A DNA stretch of 64,000 nt from Rhodobacteraceae bacterium KLH11. Lineage in GTDB: Bacteria > Pseudomonadota > Alphaproteobacteria > Rhodobacterales > Rhodobacteraceae. Below, piece after piece: positions 19,225 to 28,867 of the stretch. The notes below the pieces were generated by a model. The model did not search any database. It was not told the origin of the DNA and saw nothing but the letters and a program-made list of their open reading frames with translations. The stretch covers positions 52,616 to 116,615 of the forward strand of contig DS999533.1 of the NCBI GenBank assembly GCA_000158135.1. The letters are read 5' to 3'. The position numbers and the translations under genes are program-made. How positions within the stretch are numbered: position 1 is the first letter of the stretch; each line of letters opens with the position of its first letter.

Positions 19225-19715
19225 TTCAAACCTTTGTCATTCTGGCACATTGCGATGCCGCCGGGTGGGGCATCCACCCCATCATTGATGTACTGGAAGA
19301 TGGCGATCTCGGCGTCGCGTCGCGTTTTCCAGGCGATGGCGCGAATGGGAGACGGTTTCTACGTTTAAAAACCCTCATACGCGTGTCACAAGCACTCGAA
19401 ACCCAGCCGACCTGGCTTATCTCGAACGGGTTTGATGTTACGGCCTCGGTGCCAGCTGAGGTGATATACCCAGAAGCTGCTGAAGTTATTCAGATATTCG
19501 AACGACAACGAAAGCTTGGAAAACTATCTGTCGCCAAGATCGAGTCTGTGATCGGTCATACTCCTATGGTTTGGTACCATATGCTACAATCCACCAACAC
19601 AACGATTGTAGTGTTTTTGGAGATATGTCAGGCTCTCTCCATAGACCCGGAAGATTTGGTTGATGCTCGATCCCCGGAACGAGATGCTTCTCTGGCTAGA
19701 AAGTTTTTCCGGTAA
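19218..19715 (+). CDS. hypothetical HTH-like protein
   Basis: A 165-residue protein from the ATG at 19218 (the frame is open to an upstream TTG/ATG at 19203). Two segments look like XRE-type helix-turn-helix halves: LKTLIRVSQALETQPTWLI (middle) and, more clearly, the C-terminal KLSVAKIESVIGHTP... with FLEICQALSIDPEDLV. It could regulate the divergent or downstream genes. No ribosome site is obvious, and the 5' end lies against the IS110 relic, so the true start is uncertain. Confidence 0.5.
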   Translation: MTIQTFVILAHCDAAGWGIHPIIDVLEDGDLGVASRFPGDGANGRRFLRLKTLIRVSQALETQPTWLISNGFDVTASVPAEVIYPEAAEVIQIFERQRKLGKLSVAKIESVIGHTPMVWYHMLQSTNTTIVVFLEICQALSIDPEDLVDARSPERDASLARKFFR

Positions 19716-20038
19716 GTCTCTCTCACCTATAGATTTTGACTATTAAAAAATAGAAAATCTGCATTTTCCTGACCCGGGTACATCGCTCTAGAATTCGAGA
19801 GTTAATAACTCTTGGGGACGCAACCCCCACTACACAATTGGCGGAACTTAGGGGCCTCGGTCGGTGAAAAAGCATGGTTTCTGCATTTCACCTCCGGAAC
19901 AAGCCATAGGTTTAATCTGTCCATGATGGGGCGTTTCAGTTGCGATCTGATTGGCTCGGCAAGATATCTTCCTAGTTTACTGGGTCCTTTGAGGTAAGTC
20001 GTTATAGGCAAGAAACGGAGACAATACTGACAATACTA
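19716..20038. promoter_or_regulatory. leader region of the pilus operon
   Basis: 323 bp ahead of the first pil gene. They hold an AT-rich stretch (19730-19765) and a small GGGG/CCCC hairpin near 19814-19830. No promoter hexamer pair stands out. The operon promoter should be here because the next 13 kb are co-directional. Confidence 0.45.
20020..20037 (+). repeat. 9-bp tandem repeat between ribosome site and pil start
   Basis: GACAATACT occurs twice in direct succession immediately before the ATG at 20039. The only Shine-Dalgarno-like sequence (ACGGAG) ends at 20020, 18 nt before the ATG. With one repeat unit the spacing would be about 9 nt. An in-frame CTG (20027) lies at good spacing. Confidence 0.6.
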
Positions 20039-20833
20039 ATGCATAAGCATCTCCAGATTGCTTTCTTAAATTTGCCTCTGGTGTTGGGCGCAGGTCCGGC
20101 TTTGTCTGCGCCGCTGATTCAATGCCCGGACTGGCGGCAGTATGTCATCGAGAAGCCGGGGGCGATGTTGCGGTCTTCTCCACCAAAACAGTCTTTTGAG
20201 GTTGCTGTTGCCAACGGCAAAGCAGTTCAGGCGAAGACAAAATCCCAACAGAGCCCGGTTCAAAACAAACGCACCGATCCATTTCCGCTGCCAAAAGGCT
20301 TTTGGGAAAAGTTAAAACCACGCGTCAAACCTGCGGCTGCCAGTAAGAGTCCTGCAGCAGGTGGCGCAACCGCTATCTCTGCGCAATGTCGCTATGTCGT
20401 CGTGAAAGGCGACACGCTCAGCAGGATTGCGGCCAAAAAACTTGGAACCGTAAAGCGCTGGAAAGAAATCGCGCAGGTAAACGGGCTACCGGGCTCATCC
20501 CCCTTGCGCCCGGGACAAGTCCTCCAATTGCCATGCGCGACCGGCGGGAAGGGACCAGTACAGACACCAGTACAAACGGTAGCGCCTCTTCCCGTCTGGA
20601 CTGCCCGGCCCGGCGAATATGTCAGCGACGTGGTCGCGCGCTGGGGCAGGACGGCCGGGTACAAGGTGACACGAGACGGGGTGGAGGAATGGAAGGTGAT
20701 TGTTCCGATTGTCTTTCAGGGCAGCTTCCAGGATGCGCTGAAGGAACTGATCCGTGGCTTTGAAGGTAGTGGGCGGCCTCTGCCAATCAGCATTTATGCC
20801 AACAAGGTTGTCAGGATCGGGAGGCCCATTTAA
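20039..20833 (+). CDS. pilL: PilL-like protein: LysM + TcpQ domain
   Basis: A 264-residue exported protein. The signal peptide (NLPLVLGAGPALSA, residue about 23) is followed by a low-complexity basic linker. A LysM peptidoglycan-binding domain spans about 118-165 (RYVVVKGDTLSRIAAKKLG...LRPGQVLQLPC). A C-terminal TcpQ/PilL-type domain spans about 188-264 (FQDALKELIRGF). In type IVb pilus systems this protein anchors or pilots the secretin. It overlaps pilN by 1 nt and is the first gene of the operon. Confidence 0.75.
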   Translation: MHKHLQIAFLNLPLVLGAGPALSAPLIQCPDWRQYVIEKPGAMLRSSPPKQSFEVAVANGKAVQAKTKSQQSPVQNKRTDPFPLPKGFWEKLKPRVKPAAASKSPAAGGATAISAQCRYVVVKGDTLSRIAAKKLGTVKRWKEIAQVNGLPGSSPLRPGQVLQLPCATGGKGPVQTPVQTVAPLPVWTARPGEYVSDVVARWGRTAGYKVTRDGVEEWKVIVPIVFQGSFQDALKELIRGFEGSGRPLPISIYANKVVRIGRPI

Positions 20834-22323
20834 TGCGCAAGTTTCCAACACTCGTTGCGCTATTCCTGGTCATCGGCCTTTCTGCAGGTTGTGATGCCAT
20901 CCGGGATGCGGATCGGTTGTCCGGTGACGTTATCAAGCGCACGGCAGATGAGCGGGCGCGGCTGAGGGCTGCTCAGCGTGGTCAACTTCATGTCGTTGAC
21001 CGGCCTTTCTACGGAGAAGCGGTTCAGGTCGAACGCGGCTCGCGAAGTGGCAAGCCACTGCCAAAGCGCCTTGAGGGCGCGCGCAGCATCTCGATTACAA
21101 CGGGCGGGAACAGGGAAGATATCAAGACATTAGCTGACAGGATCTCGCAGCAGGCAAATATGCCTGTAAATATCCGGACCGTCTACACCCGACCGGACGG
21201 TGAACCCATCAGGATTCCGATCGGCACGACCATGCGAGTGGATCATGAGGGGGCGCTGTCCAGGCTGCTCGACCAGATCGGCGCGCGGATGGATATTGCG
21301 TGGTCTTACGACGGCAATGCCATCACCTTCGATCGGATGGTCACAAAACGCTACAAGCTGTCTTTGCCAACGGGCACGTCAGTAATGACCAGCAATGTTG
21401 GCGGTGTGGTTGGCAGCGGGGGAGCAGAAGGCAATCGCAGCGTCACTTTCAGTCGTGACATCCAGGAACACGATGCCTGGGCGGACCTGGAGAGGCAGCT
21501 GGATGCTGTGACTCCGCCACCAGCCCAGGTCACGTACGCTAAATCGATGGGACGGGTATCAGTATTTGGACCACCTTCGGTGCAGGCGCGGGCGGCACAG
21601 GTGATCACGGATTTCCAGGAGGTGTATTCGACCCGGATCGGTATCGAGATTGCGGTGTATTTCATTGATACCAGCAAGAGCGATACATTCGCAGTTGGTC
21701 TGGAAGGCTCTGGCACACACGGCGCAATTGCCGGAGCGATTGGTGCAATCACTGGCAATGGCATTGCCACAATCGCAAACGACTTTGGATCAATCAATTT
21801 CCAGTCGCTGGCAGAAAACAGTTCCGTTGTAGATTACCGCCTGACCTCCACGATTGCCCAGTCCGGCACCATCGCACCAATCTCTCTGCCCAGGTCACAA
21901 AACTATGTGAGCAAAACAACCACAACGCCCGATTCAAACGGGAATGTCTCCACCAGCGTTGAAACAGCGACGATCGATACAGGTATCTCGATCCATGCGC
22001 TGCCGAGGCTGGTGCAGAACAACCGTATTCATCTGTCCCTCACGCTGATCCAGAACGATCTGACGGAGCTGGAGAGTTTCGAGTCCGGCGGCAGTACGGT
22101 GCAATTGCCGAAGGTGGATCAGCGGATGATCCTCAACGACAACATACTGGCGCCAGGTGAGACATTGGTGTTTTCCGGTTACGAACAGGACAAGGCCACC
22201 CGCTCCAACACTGGTGTGGGCAGGGCACGGTTCCTCGGGCTGGGCGGGCGAGCCAGAGGCGGGGTCGACAAGATCCGCATGGTTGTGCTGGTCCGCCCGG
22301 CAATTATTCCGGTGGCGGGCTGA
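20833..22323 (+). CDS. pilN: PilN-type secretin lipoprotein
   Basis: A 496-residue protein. The lipoprotein signal ends LSAGC with Cys20 as the lipid anchor. An N-terminal domain of about 230 residues (N0/N1-like) is followed by the secretin core, with the Gly/Ala-rich transmembrane hairpin around residues 290-320 and the conserved C-terminal LPKVDQRMILNDNILAPGETLVFSGY. It forms the outer-membrane pore for the thin pilus. It overlaps its neighbours by 1 nt on both sides. Confidence 0.85.
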   Translation: MRKFPTLVALFLVIGLSAGCDAIRDADRLSGDVIKRTADERARLRAAQRGQLHVVDRPFYGEAVQVERGSRSGKPLPKRLEGARSISITTGGNREDIKTLADRISQQANMPVNIRTVYTRPDGEPIRIPIGTTMRVDHEGALSRLLDQIGARMDIAWSYDGNAITFDRMVTKRYKLSLPTGTSVMTSNVGGVVGSGGAEGNRSVTFSRDIQEHDAWADLERQLDAVTPPPAQVTYAKSMGRVSVFGPPSVQARAAQVITDFQEVYSTRIGIEIAVYFIDTSKSDTFAVGLEGSGTHGAIAGAIGAITGNGIATIANDFGSINFQSLAENSSVVDYRLTSTIAQSGTIAPISLPRSQNYVSKTTTTPDSNGNVSTSVETATIDTGISIHALPRLVQNNRIHLSLTLIQNDLTELESFESGGSTVQLPKVDQRMILNDNILAPGETLVFSGYEQDKATRSNTGVGRARFLGLGGRARGGVDKIRMVVLVRPAIIPVAG

Positions 22324-23522
22324 TGGTCCGGGTTGTGACATATCACGGTCAGGAGGCCGTCGCCAGGCTGCGCTGGGAACGGAAGGGTAGCCACCCGTTC
22401 TGGAAACCCGCGCCAATTGCCGCAAACTGGGCTGATCGGACGGCCCTCCTACCGGATGGAGAGGATCTGATCGGGACGGCCAGCCTGCTGTCTCTGCTGG
22501 CGGGCAGCCTGCCGGAAAACATTGTTGATGACACGGTGTTGCTGATCTTTGCGGACACTTCACAAGATTTGTACTTCGCGGCCGTGATTGTCCGAGGCAA
22601 ACCCAAGCTGGCCGAAGAATTCCTGTTCGATGATCGCAAAAGCTTTCTCGACTACGTGACCCGGGAATGTGACAGCGGTCGGATCGATCGGCTGGCAACG
22701 ACTTCGGATATTGCCGATGAGTTAAACACAGATCTCAAGGTTACCCTGTTCGAAGCACCGCCAGATTCCTCGAACCCGGTTCGCATTGAAGGCAAGTCAC
22801 GCAAGGAACCGTCACATCATCTGTTGCGCGTCGGCGTTGCCGGTAGTGGCGTCGTAGGTGCCACAGTTTTTGGGACGATGCTGTGGTTGAGTTTTTCGAC
22901 ACCAAATCAGGCTGTGGTCCCAAAAGTTGCGGTCATTCTTGACCGAACTGCTTTCGAACACAGCTGTCTCGAGGCGTTTGCGGAAGGCTGGCCTCGCGCG
23001 CCGGGCTGGGACATCGTGAAAGAAGGCTGTGCCACACCGGAGATGAACGATCCGGCATTGGTCAGAACTCCGCCCCCGAGCGCGGTAGCCTACCGGGAAT
23101 ACAAATTGCGGGGCGGCTATAACCCTGAGATCGCCCGCCGCGCGGCCGAAGCGGTGCATGAAAATACAGCCGTTGACCTCCACGTGGGGGACAATCGACT
23201 CTTTGCAACCAAGGTAATCGAAGCACCCCTCATGGAAATGGTGCCGGGTGGAGAGGCGATTTCGACTGCGGAACTGCGCGATGCGGCAGCTGAGGTGTTT
23301 TTGGGCAGCGCCCGTCTCAGGGTGACGGTGCCGAGTGGCGCGGAGACCCGCGTCCGTATCGAGATGCAAGGCAGTCTTGAAGACGCGTTATCCATGGCCG
23401 CCCGTCTGCCGATGACCGGGATCGCCCGGATTTCCCGCATCGGTGAAATCATCACCCTTGACCTGTCCCCTCTGACCCCGCGCTACATGCCGCGCTCGAC
23501 CTTTGAGAAGGAGCCGATCTGA
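22323..23522 (+). CDS. pilO: PilO-like type IVb pilus inner-membrane protein
   Basis: A 399-residue protein. The cytoplasmic N-terminal part of about 165 residues (actin-like or PilM-like in PilO2 proteins) is followed by one membrane span at about 166-188 (VGVAGSGVVGATVFGTMLWL) and a periplasmic C-terminal domain. Position between secretin and ATPase genes and topology match PilO of IncI plasmids, which links the inner-membrane platform to the secretin. Sequence identity with family members is not strong by eye. Confidence 0.65.
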   Translation: MVRVVTYHGQEAVARLRWERKGSHPFWKPAPIAANWADRTALLPDGEDLIGTASLLSLLAGSLPENIVDDTVLLIFADTSQDLYFAAVIVRGKPKLAEEFLFDDRKSFLDYVTRECDSGRIDRLATTSDIADELNTDLKVTLFEAPPDSSNPVRIEGKSRKEPSHHLLRVGVAGSGVVGATVFGTMLWLSFSTPNQAVVPKVAVILDRTAFEHSCLEAFAEGWPRAPGWDIVKEGCATPEMNDPALVRTPPPSAVAYREYKLRGGYNPEIARRAAEAVHENTAVDLHVGDNRLFATKVIEAPLMEMVPGGEAISTAELRDAAAEVFLGSARLRVTVPSGAETRVRIEMQGSLEDALSMAARLPMTGIARISRIGEIITLDLSPLTPRYMPRSTFEKEPI

Positions 23523-25069
23523 TGCAGCACCTGTTTTTTGCATCCACCCTGTGCACGAGTCTGTGCCTTTACCCGATGGCTACAGATGCGCAAAGTTTGG
23601 ACCATACACGGCTCAACGACGAGGTTCTGAACTCGGCGGCCAACTATACCAACGTGTTGCGCACGTCCCATACCGAGGTCCGAAGGTACATCAACTGGAG
23701 AGACTGGCGGCCCGGAATGAGCGCTGATGAGCAGGAAGCGCGTACGTCCTCGATCCTGACCTCTATTGATGCCAGCGAGACCATCAACGAAACGCTTGTT
23801 CCGTCGTTGACGCCGGCCACGCTCGAAAGCTACGGGGTGCGGTTTCGGTATTGTGATGGCAAACTGCTGAGCTACTTCGGAACACCCGGTTTCAAGCACA
23901 ACCTGACGGGATCGCAGATTGCAGAAGCACCAGTGCTGCGGGCCGAACGGCGAGGCAAACGCTATGCCGGGCGCCAGGTCGGTGTGGTGAAAGCGGGACC
24001 GGATGGCATGGTCCTGGCCTTTTCGACCGGACGGCAAATGGGTATTCCCGACTGTCTGGTTAAAGGCGATTATCCAACCAGCCTTGCCCCCGGTACGGTG
24101 GCCTATCTCAGCTCGGCCCTGCAGAAGTACGGGGTGGCCCGGACGGGTCGCACGCGGGAAAAACAGAAAGTTGCCTGCCCGGCGGGAGAGGTTGGGCTTG
24201 GCCAGAGCCAGCGCCGCTATCTCAGAACGGACTACAGTGCACAAGGGGATCAGGTCGGCACTCCTTACTACGACACATCGGAAGGTGGTGACGGCAACTG
24301 GACGGTGACTGCGGACTTCTGTCGCGCACCGGGGACGGTTCGAAAGCGGGATGTACAACCCTGCGATGCGGTAATCAGAGGGCCAACCCGAACCATGACG
24401 GTACCGGGCAAGGGTCGGGCGGTTTATGACTACTATGTTACCGAAGCGCAGGACCCGACCGACTTCACAAAAACGGTCTGGTTGCCCTCCGATGCAGATG
24501 GCAATTTCACAACTTCACCTGTTGGTATCCTGTCGCCCCTGTCAAACTGTGACAACCTCGCACCTACGGCCACGGTCACACCTGCGCTCAGCACGGCAAT
24601 GGAAACTCGAACGTTGGGCTGTGCTAAGCCCTGGACGCATGGTGACCGGGATTACGAGCGTAGTGTGACCAACATCACCTATACCTATTCGGGTATGAAA
24701 CCTGGCTGGGAGAGTGGTCTGTCCGCCAGCAACGTGAGCCTGGTGCGCCGGGGCGACTGGAACCTGACGGATAACAGCTGCCGCAGGTGGATCTCTTCAT
24801 CCAAAACGGAAAACAAACTGAGTACGGGCCATTCGTCGACAAAGGTCTGCAAAATTCGTCACCGGCGAACTGTGCAGAAGAAAGGTTGGGATTTTCAAGC
24901 CCGTGCGGACCAAATCACCACCTCGTATGGCAGTTGGAAACTGGTGTCTCGGAAATGCAAAAACAAAAACTCTGGGGGCGGGGGCGGTCCCGAAGGTCGC
25001 GAGGACAATGACGGCGACGGCGTGAACGACGCTCAGGACAGAGATGATAACGATCCCGGCGTGGGTTGA
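23522..25069 (+). CDS. large secreted protein of unknown function in pil operon
   Basis: A 515-residue protein with a signal peptide (cleavage near ATDAQS). The mature part has many Cys, Trp and Tyr residues with no family I recognise. Weak internal similarity exists between CRAPGTVRKR, CAKPWTHGD and CRRWISS segments, suggesting Cys-linked repeats. The C-terminus is a Gly run followed by DNDGDGVNDAQDRDDND, a thrombospondin-type-3 calcium-binding element. The protein sits inside the pilus operon with 1-nt overlaps, so it is a plausible pilus-associated adhesin or tip factor; that is inference. Confidence 0.6.
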   Translation: MQHLFFASTLCTSLCLYPMATDAQSLDHTRLNDEVLNSAANYTNVLRTSHTEVRRYINWRDWRPGMSADEQEARTSSILTSIDASETINETLVPSLTPATLESYGVRFRYCDGKLLSYFGTPGFKHNLTGSQIAEAPVLRAERRGKRYAGRQVGVVKAGPDGMVLAFSTGRQMGIPDCLVKGDYPTSLAPGTVAYLSSALQKYGVARTGRTREKQKVACPAGEVGLGQSQRRYLRTDYSAQGDQVGTPYYDTSEGGDGNWTVTADFCRAPGTVRKRDVQPCDAVIRGPTRTMTVPGKGRAVYDYYVTEAQDPTDFTKTVWLPSDADGNFTTSPVGILSPLSNCDNLAPTATVTPALSTAMETRTLGCAKPWTHGDRDYERSVTNITYTYSGMKPGWESGLSASNVSLVRRGDWNLTDNSCRRWISSSKTENKLSTGHSSTKVCKIRHRRTVQKKGWDFQARADQITTSYGSWKLVSRKCKNKNSGGGGGPEGREDNDGDGVNDAQDRDDNDPGVG

Positions 25070-25135
25070 TTGCGCATAACAGCTTTCTGTTCGCCCAACT
25101 CACCCGCAACCACCCACATCATAAAGGAGGACACA

Positions 25136-25819
25136 ATGACGATTTCCAAATGCGCACTCACGGTCGTTTTAGCGCTGACACTTACAACCGGAACGGCCTT
25201 TGCAGAGAAGCGCAAGTACTACAAGCGGGGCAAAATTTTTCAGAACGTGGCAGCCGAGCATGTGCAACCCTTGCTCGCCAACACAGCCTGGGTTTTGACC
25301 TGGTGGACCGGGAAGAACAAGAAGAGGGGTGGTTATTTAAGCGTTGTCTGGTACGATGTGGACGGAGTTGAGCATGGTTGTTCGAGCAGCGGCAACTCTA
25401 CCCCCACATGGTCTGCAACGTATACTGGCGGCATCGTTGACCACCAGCGCCGTAACGTGCGTTACCCGCTTTTGATGCGGGTCCGTGACGGCGAGCGTTT
25501 CCATAAGCTTCTGCGCTACAATGGTTCGACGGGTGAGATGGCTACCTATTTGATGGAGCGCCCCCGCTGGGCGGAGGCTCATTACGGCCACCTGCAGGCG
25601 CGCATCCCGGCCGTGACCTGGGAGATTTGCCCGGACTTTCCGTCCGCTGAAAGCCTTGGCGCCGAAGTGAACACCAGGCAGACCTCGCGTTATTACAACG
25701 AACTTCTCAAGCAAGACTCCGGCGCACGCATTCTACGACCGCAATATGTCAATGAGTGCGCCCATGAGTGGTATGGCAAAAACGCAGACAAAAACTGTCA
25801 GGTCGCGGGTGGAAACTGA
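25136..25819 (+). CDS. secreted protein of unknown function in pil operon
   Basis: A 227-residue protein. The start at 25136 is fixed by a strong ribosome site (AAAGGAGG, 8 nt upstream). The signal peptide ends near GTAFA-EKRK. The mature domain has several Trp and Cys and no recognised fold; the WTGKNKKRGGYLSVVWYDVDG segment suggests beta structure. A 66-bp gap separates it from the previous gene, the largest within this operon section. Its stop overlaps the next start by 1 nt. Confidence 0.6.
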   Translation: MTISKCALTVVLALTLTTGTAFAEKRKYYKRGKIFQNVAAEHVQPLLANTAWVLTWWTGKNKKRGGYLSVVWYDVDGVEHGCSSSGNSTPTWSATYTGGIVDHQRRNVRYPLLMRVRDGERFHKLLRYNGSTGEMATYLMERPRWAEAHYGHLQARIPAVTWEICPDFPSAESLGAEVNTRQTSRYYNELLKQDSGARILRPQYVNECAHEWYGKNADKNCQVAGGN

Positions 25820-26406
25820 TGCGATCCGTCCGTCTGCGATATTCGGTAACTACCGCTGTTCTGATCGGGACCTGCCTTGGCTCGCCTCTGCGCGCCGAGG
25901 AAGCGGGGCAGGGGGATACCCTGTCCCGGCTTGTGGCGCATTTCGGAAAGGTCGTGGTTTTGCCTTCGTCGCAGCGGGTGGTGTTTTACGCGCCTCAGAA
26001 TGAGGTTTGGGGCTTGTCCAAAGACAACAGCATCAGGGAGCGCGGGGACGTCGAAGTTCAAACCGGTCCCGATTGGCGACTGGAACTGCGTTGGCGCTTC
26101 GGGGTTCTCGACGTTCTCGACTCCTCAAACGCAAGTGATCTTAAGTTTATCGACGAAACCCCTCTCATCATCGACCAGCTGAACCAGATTACCGGCAAGC
26201 GGCTGACGCAGGACATTCCCCCTTTGCTCGAAGGCACCCAATTGCTGGAAGGCGGGATCGTTCTGGACGGCGCAGACAATGAGATCGGCGGCTGGGAAGT
26301 CAGGACTACCGGTATCGGCTTTTATCCGCCAGATGGACCTCGTGTCGATTTCCGCATTGCCGATGTCATCGCAGCCCTTCCTAAAACCAACGCGGAGAAC
26401 AACTGA
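25819..26406 (+). CDS. exported pil-operon protein, possibly TcpQ/PilM-like
   Basis: A 195-residue protein starting at 25819 in a TGATG overlap. The signal peptide ends near SPLRA-EE. The mature part begins GDTLSRLVAHFGKVVVLPSS and later has LDSSNASDLKF, reminiscent of the small secretin-associated domains of type IVb systems, but I cannot assign a family. Coupled to the next gene by a 1-nt overlap. Confidence 0.5.
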   Translation: MRSVRLRYSVTTAVLIGTCLGSPLRAEEAGQGDTLSRLVAHFGKVVVLPSSQRVVFYAPQNEVWGLSKDNSIRERGDVEVQTGPDWRLELRWRFGVLDVLDSSNASDLKFIDETPLIIDQLNQITGKRLTQDIPPLLEGTQLLEGGIVLDGADNEIGGWEVRTTGIGFYPPDGPRVDFRIADVIAALPKTNAENN

Positions 26407-27215
26407 TGCGCAACAGAAACATGATGTGCGGAGCGGTCTCGGCGCTGACCCTTGTGCTTGGTGCATCAGTCGCCATGGCGGAAAGCCTGATTGAGTTGGA
26501 AACAGAAACCAAAGATGCCGTTTTGGTTGAGGCAGGGTCGAACGGGCAGGGTCAGGACATTCTGAGCTGCCCGTTCGATGAACTGCTGGCGGAGTATACA
26601 TCGATCTACAATGATGTTCAGCAGATCACAGCCACCGCCCTCTATTACGAGGTGACGCAGATTTGTACCGAGCGGCAGGACCAGGTGAAGCAGATTCTGG
26701 TCAATGAGCGAGCGCTGAGAACTCTGCTGGCCGGTCTGATGGAACCGATGGTCCGGAACGAGTCGAACCAGAACGCCGCGTGTCCGCAGCCTGAACCCAC
26801 TCAGGAACAGGCACTTCCAGCCGTTCCGGACCCCGTTGATCTGAAGGCGGCCAAGGCGGAGGAGATCGCCCGGGACGCGCTGTACTGCGCCGCTCCGTAC
26901 CAGGTAGCAGCCATCCTCGGTTCCCCGGTTCTGGGCCCGGGTCTGAATGCCATTTTATTGGACACGGCCTCGGGCAAAGAAGTGACCGTGCGGGAGGGAG
27001 ATGTCTTGCCCGGCGGCGTGCGCATTGATGCCATTACACGGCAAGGTGTGACGGTTGAAGCGGGCGGTGAGCGGGAGCGACTGCCCAAACGCCAATCCTT
27101 GCCGGAAAGATACGATGGTGGAGGTTTGATTACGGAACCGGCAACAGTGCAGGAACTGTATGACCCAGAGATTTCGGCAACACCAAACCCGTCGAGGGGA
27201 GCGTTAGGCCAATGA
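26406..27215 (+). CDS. pilP: PilP-like pilus biogenesis protein
   Basis: A 269-residue exported protein (signal peptide ending near ASVAMA-ES). A helical middle region is followed by a C-terminal domain with KEVTVREGDVLPGGVRIDAI, then VTVEAGGERERLP, the pattern of PilP/GspC homology-region domains that dock on the secretin. Its position directly before the ATPase gene, with a 4-nt overlap, matches IncI pilP. Confidence 0.65.
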   Translation: MRNRNMMCGAVSALTLVLGASVAMAESLIELETETKDAVLVEAGSNGQGQDILSCPFDELLAEYTSIYNDVQQITATALYYEVTQICTERQDQVKQILVNERALRTLLAGLMEPMVRNESNQNAACPQPEPTQEQALPAVPDPVDLKAAKAEEIARDALYCAAPYQVAAILGSPVLGPGLNAILLDTASGKEVTVREGDVLPGGVRIDAITRQGVTVEAGGERERLPKRQSLPERYDGGGLITEPATVQELYDPEISATPNPSRGALGQ

Positions 27216-28867
27216 GTGTTCTGAAGAATATTCTGGGCGATCTTAAGCCTTCTGCGCCGGAACGGCGGGTATTGGCGAACGGCATCATTGACCTGCCGAA
27301 TGATGACAAGTTCAAAGATATTGCTGCCGTACACGAGGACGGGACCTGCTTTGTCGCGGAAGGGAAGTATGCGCACGAGGACGTGTTCGTAGAAGGGCTT
27401 CAACGTTTGCGGAAACGTGGTCACATCCCGGAAACGAATCCCCCTGAGCCACGCAGTCTTGCGGAAATTCGCGCGCTATATCGTCCGGAAAATACCGCCA
27501 GCCAGACCGAGCTGTTGCGGATGTCCGAGGGGCGGAAACGTTTGCAAGCCCTGGTCGATGCGGCAGCGGAAGCGCGGGCCTCGGATTTCGAGATCATCGA
27601 CCAGGAGACACATACCGATGCGCGGATCAAGATTGCAGGGCGTTGGTTCCTGCATGGCAAACCGTGGACGTCGGAAGAGGGCCAGCGCGCGATTGCCTAC
27701 GCCTTTGATGTCCAGGACAAGGGGACAGGTGAAACCACCCTAAAGGAGTACGGGTTCCAGGGATTTTCAATCAATCCGAAGGATGATTTTCCGCTCCCGG
27801 CCGGTGTAGCGAAGCTGCGATGTTCCCGCGGGGCGCATGAAGGGGAAACGAGGCTTGCCTCTCACCTGGTGGGTCGGCTGTTTTACAACACGGATAACGA
27901 CACGAGCACGCTTGAGGATCTGGGTCTTGATTCTGAGGTGATGGGTAAGTTGGCAAAGGTGCGGTCGGGCTTGCGGGGCGGGATCATCATTGGCGGAGAA
28001 ACCGGTGACGGAAAGACAACTACCCTGATCAGGAACCTCGCGCAACTCTGTGATGAGCATGGTCACCTGAAAGTTCTAATGCTGGAAGACCCGGTTGAAT
28101 ACCGGCTCAAAAATTCTTGCGTTGTCCAGATCCCGTTACAATCCGCAGGTGACGAGGAAGAACGCACGCGCCAATACCGGGATGCGTTCCGTCATTTCGT
28201 GCGGAGTAACCCGGACGTGGGCGTGATTACGGAAATCCGGGATGGGGTTGGAGGCAGGGAAGCCTTGCAGTTCATTCTGTCGGGGCATCAGCTTTATACA
28301 ACACTGCACGTGGATTGCGCCCACCGGATTCTGTTTCGGTTGCCAACCATAGGTGTGCCGGCAGCAGAACTGGCCGAACCCGGACTGATCCGGCTACTGA
28401 TAAAGCAGACACTGGTGCCGTTGCTCTGCAAGCACTGCAAACGCCCGCTGCGCGATACGGATCTGTCAGCGAAAGATCAGGCGATCGTCGAACCCCTGAA
28501 CAATGACAGGGATGTGGTGTTTCTGCGCAACCCTGAAGGCTGCCCCGAATGCAGGCGCAAGACCAGCGACATCGGTCGATTGGCCTGGTGGGGGTATAAG
28601 CGCGAGGTCGCCGTCGGCGAGGTAATTGAACCGGATGATACGTATCTCGGTTTTGTGCGTGACCAGGATTCAATCGGTGGGCTGCAACACTGGCTCAAAC
28701 CCCGCAACGAAGGCGGCATGGGCGGGATCACAGTAGCCCAGAAAATGACCGAGCTGGTTCTCGCAGGCCGTGTCGATCCGCGGGATGTCGTGCGCAAGAA
28801 GGGCGACCTGTCCCAGCGCATGACCGCGTTTCAGAAAGCGGAACTCAAATGGGGAGACGCAAATTGA
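27212..28867 (+). CDS. pilQ: PilQ-type assembly ATPase (GspE family)
   Basis: A 551-residue cytoplasmic ATPase powering thin-pilus extension. Walker A GGETGDGKTTT lies near residues 261-270, an Asp box with Glu follows (LMLEDPVEYR), and the Walker B/His-box region reads VITEIRDGVGGREALQFILSGHQLYTTLHVD. Cys pairs CKHCKR (about 407) and CPECRR (about 443) look like the zinc site of GspE/PilB ATPases. The start overlaps pilP by 4 nt. Confidence 0.85.
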   Translation: MSVLKNILGDLKPSAPERRVLANGIIDLPNDDKFKDIAAVHEDGTCFVAEGKYAHEDVFVEGLQRLRKRGHIPETNPPEPRSLAEIRALYRPENTASQTELLRMSEGRKRLQALVDAAAEARASDFEIIDQETHTDARIKIAGRWFLHGKPWTSEEGQRAIAYAFDVQDKGTGETTLKEYGFQGFSINPKDDFPLPAGVAKLRCSRGAHEGETRLASHLVGRLFYNTDNDTSTLEDLGLDSEVMGKLAKVRSGLRGGIIIGGETGDGKTTTLIRNLAQLCDEHGHLKVLMLEDPVEYRLKNSCVVQIPLQSAGDEEERTRQYRDAFRHFVRSNPDVGVITEIRDGVGGREALQFILSGHQLYTTLHVDCAHRILFRLPTIGVPAAELAEPGLIRLLIKQTLVPLLCKHCKRPLRDTDLSAKDQAIVEPLNNDRDVVFLRNPEGCPECRRKTSDIGRLAWWGYKREVAVGEVIEPDDTYLGFVRDQDSIGGLQHWLKPRNEGGMGGITVAQKMTELVLAGRVDPRDVVRKKGDLSQRMTAFQKAELKWGDAN

